A DNA stretch of 64,000 nucleotides, taken from the NCBI GenBank assembly GCA_000697475.1, contig JNEU01000649.1, forward strand, positions 17,948-81,947, written 5' to 3'. The stretch comes from Lichtheimia corymbifera B2541 (Eukaryota; Mucoromycota; Mucoromycetes; Mucorales; Lichtheimiaceae). The notes under the pieces were generated by a model, which made no database searches, had not been told where the DNA came from, and saw nothing but the letters and a program-made list of their open reading frames with translations. Below are positions 56,330 to 64,000 of the stretch, one piece after another (position 1 is the first letter of the stretch; the number at the start of each line of letters is the position of its first letter). A program made the position numbers and the translations under genes.

Positions 56330-57470
56330 GTCAAGAACGTGTTCGTGTAACCGCCACGTGCCATTTCACTTAGCTCTCCATCTTTCCGTTAATGCAGCCG
56401 CATCATCCTCCAGGAGAAAGCAACTCCATCACGCTACAGCCAGCATACGTAAAACGTAAAGGCACCTGTTTCTCAACATTTTCATAGTGAAGCGTGAGGT
56501 CTTTATGAGAACAAAGATACCCGTCACGGTCGCTAGCACCATGTGTTCCAAGTTTCACGATAGAGGTGGGCAATCTCGGGGTCGTTCCCCTCCATCCACC
56601 ATCTATCCTATATTTGGGCTGTTCGCATCCAAAGTTCTCAAAATGAAGCGTGCGGTTTTAATATGAATAGAGGTGATCAGCATGACTCCGAGAACCTTCT
56701 TACCAAGTTTCAAGTCGTAGATGGGGAATCCCAAGGTAATTCATATTGCTTCGATAAATCATGAATCCGGCGCTTTCCCAATTTCCATCAGTCATAGTAA
56801 ACACTACATTATGCCCTCCCATTCAAAATCTTTGAATGAAGTGTGGGTTCTTTATTAAGACAAAGTTGATCAGCATACCCGAATGCATAATCTGACCAAG
56901 TTTGATGTCAAGGTGAGCAATCTCAATATCACGGATCAATTTACAGTGTGCATGAATATGTCTGACAGTGCATGATCTATTTAATTTCCAGGTCTTCCAC
57001 TCCCCGCTTCTTGTCTCTATCCTCACATTCTCAACATTTGCCCCATTCAAGCACAACTACCAACTGCAAACGATTGTCCTGCTTCAACCCATCAATGTCA
57101 ATCCTACAACTGTCTTGATCTGAGAAGCTTTGACTAAATGGCAAGTTCCATGGCGTGTGCATCCCACTACTACAACACCCGCGTTCCTTGACACTCAACC
57201 TTCTCTTGTACACTCCTCTACCGCGATCAACGAAACAGCATTCATTGCAGCAGCTGCTATTAGCGAGGTCTATTCTCCATTACACTCAAACAGCGTTCAC
57301 AACCTTGTCACTCTACTGCAACACACGCTCTTGCTCACTCCTCTACACCACCAAACGCAAGGTCTTACTCCACTGTCTCAAGCTACGTGGAGCAACGTGC
57401 CTTGCACCCGTTTCACATGAACAACAGATAGCCATTTTATAGAGGCAGCTTTATTTCGTGTAGCAACTTG
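56330..57470 (+). repeat. Long dispersed repeat, contracted to three internal units (copy 2)
   Basis: Matches 23460..25020 in the same orientation. The first, second and last tandem units are present (near 56485, 56635 and 56825); units corresponding to the middle three of copy 1 are absent. The 3' part aligns through CATTCATTGCAGCAGC (57240) and CAGATAGCCATTTTATAGA to about 57470, but its short frame is rearranged, with an extra CTCCTCTACACCACCAAACG segment. Confidence 0.85.
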
Positions 57471-57548
57471 TTATCAATACATACATATTCCAATGGATGA
57501 TGCCATAGCAACTTTCAAATACATACAAGCAATCTTCACATGTTTGAA

Positions 57549-57887
57549 CTACATTGGGAAACGATCAAAAGAGAGAGAGATAGACCAACAGACGGATGGA
57601 AAAGGAAGCATATCAGCAGCGATCACAGGGGGAGTGTTCTTTATATCAAATACTGGAAATGCAATGATTAGGATGGATGGAGGGCATTCAAGTGCGGTGG
57701 TGAGAATGTTATTGTGATTACCTGGCACGTTGTCAGCAAGAAGGAAGGATTTTATCATGTGGATGCGGCTGAGGATGGGGGTGATGGATTGGATGGCATT
57801 TGTGAGACGTGTTGGATCACTGGAGTGAAGGCACGCAACAGCGGCTTTGGGATCTTGTATGATACTGGTTATGGTGGCAGCAACCAA
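57549..57887 (-). CDS. Unrecognised two-exon frame
   Basis: On the minus strand VAATITSIIQDPKAAVACLH and TRLTNAIQSITPILSRIHM lead to a donor CCAG|GTAATC near 57722; acceptor TTCCAG near 57654 continues VFDIKNTPPVIAADMLPF to a stop at 57549. The phase agrees. An acceptor-like ATAATCAG upstream suggests a further 5' exon near 58000, but its frame could not be matched. No domain is recognised. Confidence 0.3.
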   Translation of the reverse strand: MVAATITSIIQDPKAAVACLHSSDPTRLTNAIQSITPILSRIHMIKSFLLADNVPGNHNNILTTALECPPSILIIAFPVFDIKNTPPVIAADMLPFPSVCWSISLSFDRFPM

Positions 57888-57949
57888 GGATACAATGAGA
57901 CAATTACACCCGTTGGTTTATCTGATTATACAGATTCATTTTGGTGATG

Positions 57950-58501
57950 CCGTTCCTTTATTGTAATTACCTGAGAAAGACTCATACTGTCATTCTTCAA
58001 CTTCCAGTCTATGAACATTGGGTTCACATAAGAATTAAAGTATCGTACTATGAAAGATGTGCGTCATTATGGGGGTGATTTTCTGATTGAACGGCCCACT
58101 CAACTAATCTCCATGGCAACCTGCTTTACTATTACTTCCTTCCAAGAAGTGCTTGGATGGTCATGAGGTGTTATTGATAAAAGATACAACGTATATAAAC
58201 AAGGCTCTTGTAGAGACGATAGATCAAGTTGTATGATATATGTCAGATAGCAGCAGGATTGAATTGTATTTAAGAAGAGCTTTATCAATAAGAGTAAACA
58301 ACTAGCTGTGCCAATTCTTAGCCCATCAACCAAGATGGTTTCCAGGTGTGACCACGAGGAGGTGATTGGCAATCCACACCCATAGTTTAACGTCGTTTCG
58401 GACGAGCAGTTTAGGGCCATACTCAGGCCAACACATTTAACGCCGTGTCAGGGCGGATGATGTGTGATGACAAAATGACACGAGAAGAACCGCCACGCAG
58501 A
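57950..58501. other. Region between orphan frames; no gene seen
   Basis: Includes the probable 3' untranslated region of the KH-like gene (minus strand). A minus-strand frame ends at 58423 but can be joined only through a 25-30-bp intron, which is implausible. Confidence 0.4.
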
Positions 58502-60001
58502 TCATACATCGACCTCCCAGAGGTTGAAGTATTTCCGCGTCTGTGAGTGGAGTGAGGTAACATACCTACTGACAGCGACTTTTTGAATTGAGATGGGTCC
58601 CGTCCAATCATGGCTGCTTGAGATGAAAGGTGCGAGGATGTCGGCAAGGGAGGGAGACGCCTTCTTTCTGCTGATGATGGTGGTGTGCGTTGTTGTCTCC
58701 ATCGTAAGGCCACCTTTTTGCTGCAATGCATCTTGCAACAATCCTATAGCATATAATGATGAGTATGGCACTGGATTATCTATCAATACATACCAATCAA
58801 CTCGTTTACGGGGCTGGTTTGGTCCGCTGGACACACACCAAGTACTAAACCAACATTTGCTTAGTTGAAGTGAAACAAAGAGACGCACATGAGCATAATG
58901 TATACCTTGGGCTCGGTGACCGGTTGGGTTAAAAAATGCGACATCGTCGCAGGTAAACGTGTCGTGGATGGTTTGGGGTGCTTGTGCCACGATTGATTCA
59001 ACATCTTTGGCAAGATGTGCCACTTGAACAGCAGACCATTCCCCTTCCGTGTGGCAAACAGAGAAGTGGAGTTTCTCTTCCATTGCAACTCTCCCGTTCG
59101 CACCCACCGTTTGCTGCAATACAGCGAGGTGGTTTACCACCTGAGGACCACCAACAATGATCGCGATGTAGTTCTTGGTTGCCGGTCCAAAAACCACAAG
59201 CTACATACCAAAAAGAAAGAATGTGATTAGAAGCTGATAGTCAATACATACCAACTTTTTTGCTTGTGACATATTTACCAGACGTTGCATAACGTTGATC
59301 AAATGGCCAACTTTTTGAGCTGGTCCATTGATCTTCAACACCTTGCCATCCGCCAGCTCGACCACAACGCCTGTAGCGAGACCCTGGAGCTTCCTCATGA
59401 TTTCGCTATCGGGGCCTACCAATTTGCAAGAAAAAAGTGTGTCATTAGATCAGTTCTAGTATTCTTCTTCAAGTAACGTACCAAACACCTCCACAAGGTC
59501 GCCCATCTCTTTTTTCCACTCGATGGTCTTCTTGCAGTGGGTACCGCACAAAGCATCCCACTTGTTGGGGGCCATCATCTCCCAAACAGGATCTTCTTGT
59601 TCTTCTTCTTCTTGTTCTTCCTCTTCTTGATGGTCATCATCACCTTCAGGATCGCTCTCGCCGGAATCGTTATCAGACGATGAACTTGCTTCATCGGAAA
59701 GTTCCCCAAGGCAAATGCGCTTGTGAACAACATGCTGAGCAGGATCTTGAGAAGATGCGCTGTCAAGGGAGGTGCTGGAAACCGTACGCTTGATGGTAGG
59801 AGTAGCAGTAGTGAGCTTGCTGGATGCAGAGGCTGAGGTGGCAGTAGTAAGCTTGCTGGATGCAGAGGCTGAAGAAGCAGAGGTAAGCGTGCTCGTGGCA
59901 GAGGCTGAAGTGGCAGTAGTAAGCTTGCTGGATGCAGAGGCTGAAGCGGAAGAAGTAAGCTTGCTCGTGGCAGAGGCTGAAGGAGAAGAAGGACTAGACA
60001 T
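58502..60001 (-). CDS. Protein with Ala/Ser repeats, acidic region and KH-like domain
   Basis: Five exons, 60001..59482, 59415..59252, 59200..58906, 58844..58794 and 58743..58502, give 423 residues; an upstream ATG at 60043 would add 14. Residues 1-70 are a degenerate repeat around SASASSKLTTAT. A Glu/Gln/Asp-rich acidic stretch follows. Exon 2 encodes GPDSEIMRKLQGLATGVVVE, continuing LADGKVLKINGP, which has the GxxG-like and flanking pattern of a KH RNA-binding domain. The second half (VVFGPATKNYIAIIVGGPQV, LHFSVCHTEGEW, CPADQTSPVNELIGGLLQD) is unrecognised but well behaved across splice sites. RNA binding is inferred from the KH-like segment only. Confidence 0.6.
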
Positions 60002-60043
60002 GTGGGAAAAGAGACGAAAGGGGAGGAAAAAGATGCTGCGCAT

Positions 60044-61023
60044 TATTCATCGCGTTTTATACTCACCATGAACCATATCTAATTCGGTACCGTATCATGG
60101 GGGCAAGGTTACATTCGAGCTAGAAGGTTCTTTGTTGCGCAGTTTCCATAGTTGAAGACACACACCCCCAACATTCATATACTTACCCATTAGTCTACAT
60201 TCGATGCATCCTTACTTTTAAACAGGATAACGCGTATAATTGATCCATTACATGGATGATAATTAATAGACAGTGTGTAATTTGGTATATTCCTTGGATC
60301 AACATAATGCATCCGCTGTCATATTACTGTCTTTGAGCGTGTCAAAGTTGCGCAGCAACACTGGTACCTGCATCCCAACCAAGATTTGAATGAATGTTTT
60401 CTTAACATCTATTGTCATGGTGAAGAAGTGACAAGTATAATGATTGCGTGAATGTTGATTTACAGCTTTGAATCGATACAGTAATCGGTGTACAATCTGG
60501 AGATCGGGGGGACACCTCGGAGGACTTGATCCGACGCGTCGGCTTTCTGATCCAGAAAAAGAAATCCATTAACCTTTTTGACAGAATCAACCCTTCGTAA
60601 AAATCGCCTTACTTTTCTACATTGTGATGGATCACACCTTCACGAGAATAAAACGGTATCACTTGGGAAAGATGCAAATAGCTTGCATGAATACGCCATA
60701 ACAGCAAACCGCCTTGGTAGTAAAGAAGATCGATCTCACTGGTAAAGAAAAAGGGGGTTACCGGATATTGGGAATGCATGCATCAATGTGTTTGTCATGC
60801 ATCCAGCCAAACCTCTTTCACGTGAAAATTTCTTCACACGCAAGGAACAACATGCAGCAACACACACAGACATTGATTGACCGTCCCCCTTTATTGTTAA
60901 CCCTGAATGATTATTGTAGGGTGCTATGTAAATTACAGAGCATCACCATTAGCACCCTTAAACCAATATTGCTTATGTGGAGTAGGTTGTTGAGTATCGG
61001 TCGATCGATCGATCGATTACAAT
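60044..61023. other. Intergenic region; no gene seen
   Basis: About 980 bp, A/T-rich, with a TCGATCGATCGATCGAT run near 61000-61016. No supported frame. Confidence 0.45.
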
Positions 61024-61709
61024 TCATGTCTGTACAACAACACGTTGCATGACACTCGTGTACCAGCCAATAAATCTCAGCCGCGATTTGCATTTACACC
61101 TCTTCTTTATCATGACTTGTCTTAAAAGTACAAAGGACAAGGATGGTAGCCAGACATGGAAGTAGATAACGACAATGAATAGGGGGAAACAATGTAAACA
61201 AGGCTGCATGGTGATATGAACAATGAGTCGGTGACAATGCGGGAAGGGGAGGCAGGCTATAAACTTCAAATCGGGGGTAAAACGCGTCGTTCCATTAAGC
61301 TCCTCTTTTCTTCCTTCTATCACTTTTGACTCCAACAAGCGAATGACGTTCCCAATCCAAGTCCATTGACAGTAATCCAAGGCATCTTGAGCATGATAAG
61401 GTGAGGGATCAGGTGCACGATCGACGGTGCCATTGTAACTAACCTTGAGCAACCAATTAGCAGCTTCCACGCCATCGACACCAGCGCCTTTATGAAGTCT
61501 TGAACAAACCACTCAGGCGTATCTCTTATCAACCTCATCGACTCGTATTCATGTTCCCTATTTGTCGCCTTGATCCTTGTGCAAAAATCCAGAACGACGT
61601 GCTTGAAGATGATATCAACAACCAGCAGTAACTCGATCAAGATGATATTTCCTCGCTTATACAAGCTCCAATTGACGTTGTACGTATTCTTTCCTATTAT
61701 TATACACAA
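61024..61709 (-). pseudogene. Unrecognised gene broken by a frameshift
   Basis: Two overlapping minus-strand frames read as one protein with a shift near 61490. The upstream one carries ILIELLLVVDIIFKHVVLDF and DTPEWFVQDF, the downstream one HKGAGVDGVEAANWLLKVS and HAQDALDYCQWTWIGNVIRL. No intron signals connect them. The join is therefore more likely a frameshift than splicing. No family is recognised. Confidence 0.3.
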
Positions 61710-61739
61710 AGGAGCCGAGAAACCACTTTGAACTGTTCC

Positions 61740-62763
61740 TCTTGTCTATGTTGAGAAGGCGAGTGTCTGGGATGGTTCGCTCACTATATTGTATTGCGCT
61801 TATTATAGGACGAACATGCTGGACGATGGTTGATCCTAAAGCACGGTACCTATATCTTTGTTGGGTCTACAAGACAAGCCTATTCATTCATGATCCTGTT
61901 TATTGTCAAGCATTATCTGCCATATACATTGCTTTGGAGAATACCTATGGACCACTACGCTGGTGAATCTGATCCATCATCTTATCGGTTATGGTAAGTG
62001 CATTCCTTTTTCATCCATATACCTTATATCATACCCATACGTACTGTCGCTAATGCGATGTCAACTACGCCACAGGTTATGGTGCATTTCTTTGGTGAAT
62101 CTATACTCAAACTCGATGGTCCCAAGGCATCGCTTGTTTTGGTGATGGTGTCATCTGATGGGTACTGAGATTTGCATACGTCCAGCGGATAAGGGAAGCG
62201 ATTTATTGGATACGTATTCTTCCTGGTCCTAGATTTCCCTGTAAGTAGGATGGAGGATGTGTGATGTTTTGTTTTTGTGATCGCTGATTAACAGTATCCT
62301 TTGATGTAGGACGTCGTTTATTACATTGCTCTATGGCATTCTCTCTGGACAACAATCAACGCAAGGTGCTATTTTCTTTGGAATGGCGGTTGCTCTAGCG
62401 TAGGTCAACGTTTTGCTCCTGACTTTCGAAAAGCTCACTCACTCAATATTGGTTACACCATACAATGGGGCCATTGGCGGTGTATAGGCAAAGGGAACAA
62501 GTCAACTATGGAAGTGCCATGAACAACCATGCATGGTATGTCTCATTTTTTGGTGTGCTGCTCAAAATCGGGTGCTTGCCGAATCTCATCATATACACGC
62601 TACGTCTAGCTATCTGAACAAGCTCAAGAGTCTCGGTACAGGACTTACGGGGAAGCTGGTGATGGAATGGCAACGAGACTCCATTTTATCAATCCACGAG
62701 GAGACTACTGAAGACAATGGATTTCGACCCTCCCAAGGATTGACAACAGATGTGGATGAATGA
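61740..62763 (+). pseudogene. Decayed multi-exon gene, partly membrane-like
   Basis: Protein-like pieces occur in order with intron-like junctions (GTAAGT near 61994, CCACAG near 62074; GTAAGT near 62241, GATGTAG near 62310) but are interrupted by stop codons. Pieces include VDPKARYLYLCWVYKTS, LRFAYVQRIREAIYWIRILP, LLYGILSGQQSTQGAIFFGM and, near the end, LNKLKSLGTGLTGKLVMEWQ with a stop at 62763. Hydrophobic segments suggest a former membrane protein. In-frame stops near 62150 and 62400 argue against function. Confidence 0.35.
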
Positions 62764-63230
62764 ATGCAAGCGTATCGTTGAGCAAGTGATTATTGATCAT
62801 GGTAAGTAGTCTGTGAACCACACCCTATTATATACAACATCAGGACATGCCAGCTGATTCTTTTTTTTTTCGCAGTGTAGCTGATGGATCGGATAGAGGG
62901 AGGATAACAACGAGGATTTGAGATTGTTTATAAGACGCTGGGAAGGGAGATACAATAGCAAATAAGGAAATAAAACAAGAGTTATTTTTGACCATCATCC
63001 TGGCTCTGTCACTGAGATAGATTGTTGAGATCTCATCACCTAGATTTCTGCAAATGTTATGCGGCCTATGCACTGATCAACCCATCCATCTTGTCGTCTC
63101 TCACCATATTGCACGCCTTACTGTATCCTCATTCTCGTGTATCTCTGGCTCATCACTTTATAATATGAGAGAATTGTGTTCATTTGAAATACGTAACTTT
63201 TGGATGTATCGAATTTTATGCTCCCAGTCA
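62764..63230. other. Intergenic region; no gene seen
   Basis: About 470 bp between the decayed gene and copy 2 of the duplicated block. No supported frame. Confidence 0.5.
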
Positions 63231-64000
63231 AGAGCACCTCCTCGTCGTTTTCCCATAGGGAATATTAAAGTATCGGTAGCAACCGGTATATAGTATATAC
63301 TTTCGTTTCCTGGGACATTGGGTTACATTGCGTATTATCGTACAATGGTGACTGCGATACACGTGGTTAAGATGAACATGTAGCTGTGGTTGAGCGCAGC
63401 ATCCCAGTAGCCTGCATATCATCACGTAACCAATTGGCCAAACGAGCAGAAGACTTCCACCGATCACCAACATACGTTGGCTCCCAATGAGGTACACGAT
63501 CACTTTACAATACAAGCAACATGGTTACTTAGTATCAACACGTAATATATTATATGCACACATAGAAAAGGTTTATTTTATTGATGAATAAAGACAAGCT
63601 AACTAGCGTGCGGCTGTTAGTTTCCTTGAGATCAAGACCCAAGTACTCACAGGGATGACCTCGTGAAGGTCGCCACACATCCATCCCCACCTCTCCACAT
63701 GGGGCACCTTCAACATGTGTCAAGCGAGGTGGTTGCAAGCGGGGGGCTACACTATACAACCAGATGGATTTTCCACGCCCTTACGATGCGAGTGATTCCC
63801 ACAATCAAACATGACCTTCTTGACCACGAAACAAACGTAAACAGACGATCGGTACCAATATATCCACAACAGGGTACAGTGAGCCTGCGAAGACAAAGTA
63901 GAAAAAGAAAAGAGAAAAAGGCGGCTGCGGATTCTCTGGCTCCTTTTATATTCCTCTCGAGCGGCGGTTTAATGGTGTTTGGTGTGACGGCCTGGGAACA
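63231..64000. repeat. Duplicated block, copy 2, cut by the window edge
   Basis: Partner of 53831..54621 in the same orientation. It continues beyond the window, so its right boundary is unknown. Confidence 0.92.
63550..63759 (-). CDS. Short gene in the duplicated block, copy 2
   Basis: Same frame as at 54150..54380, reading MYSVAPRLQPPRLTHVEGAP and KETNSRT. The two copies differ in the core by His/Arg twice and otherwise only at synonymous positions. Upstream sequence, including the TATA element (about 63942), is nearly identical to copy 1. The start is unresolved and no domain is recognised. Confidence 0.4.
   Translation of the reverse strand: MYSVAPRLQPPRLTHVEGAPCGEVGMDVWRPSRGHPCEYLGLDLKETNSRTLVSLSLFINKINLFYVCI

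Noticed and set aside
58541..58570. A last intron of 25-30 bp in the KH-like gene leading to a stop at 58423
   Set aside because: Far below the usual size. Reading straight on gives a stop at 58502 without an intron.
53831..64000. Long terminal repeats of a 10-kb retrotransposon
   Set aside because: The two matching blocks are in direct orientation, but the interval holds unrelated genes (KH-like gene, dispersed repeat) and no gag, protease, reverse transcriptase or integrase. The blocks lack TG...CA ends and carry their own gene.

Overview
The window comes from a filamentous fungus, most likely an early-diverging mucoromycete (Mucorales-like). Genes are compact, with many 45-90 bp GT-AG introns, some tiny exons and a few GC-AG introns. 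The gene set includes families kept by early-diverging fungi but missing from most yeasts: a sestrin, a methionine synthase reductase, a Gemin6-like SMN-complex protein, a TRIC-type cation channel, and a DNMT1-like cytosine methyltransferase with two BAH domains. All exon maps were built by eye from open frames, splice consensus and phase. Homology calls rest on motifs recognised from memory.

Layout. 0-6.7 kb: TRIC channel and CRIB protein (+), then F-box/LRR protein and sestrin (-). 7.0-10.3 kb: unrecognised short-intron reading frames (-), some probably decaying. 11.4-19.5 kb: housekeeping block with ATP synthase OSCP, a Tyr/Trp-rich unknown, ribosomal protein eL36 (-), methionine synthase reductase and a small secreted protein (-). 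20.7-25.0 kb: an F-box gene (-) bracketed by direct repeats, then a long degenerate repeat. 25.8-30.3 kb: a cysteine-rich metallothionein-like gene (-), two tandem EF-hand genes and a multi-span membrane protein. 30.7-32.4 kb: two pseudogenes. 32.6-45.0 kb: dense genes: CYSTM protein, APN2/APEX2 endonuclease, Whi5/Nrm1-like protein, Gemin6, CreA/Mig1-type zinc-finger protein, exosome subunit RRP43 and CLASP. 45.2-46.9 kb: simple repeats and orphan frames. 46.9-53.3 kb: DNA methyltransferase, primase small subunit (tail to tail) and an acidic protein sharing a promoter with primase. 53.8-64.0 kb: repeat-rich, with a duplicated block of about 0.8 kb, a second copy of the long repeat, a KH-like orphan gene and decayed frames.

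Themes. Several genes concern chromosome replication and maintenance: APN2 with two PCNA-binding motifs, primase behind an E2F-type site, a replication-type DNA methyltransferase and a possible Whi5-like G1/S repressor. Sestrin (amino-acid and stress signalling) and methionine synthase reductase (cobalamin-dependent methionine synthesis) suggest an animal-like layer of amino-acid metabolism. The 7-10, 20-25, 30-32, 45-46 and 53-64 kb intervals are fast-evolving islands of repeats, orphans and pseudogenes between conserved blocks.
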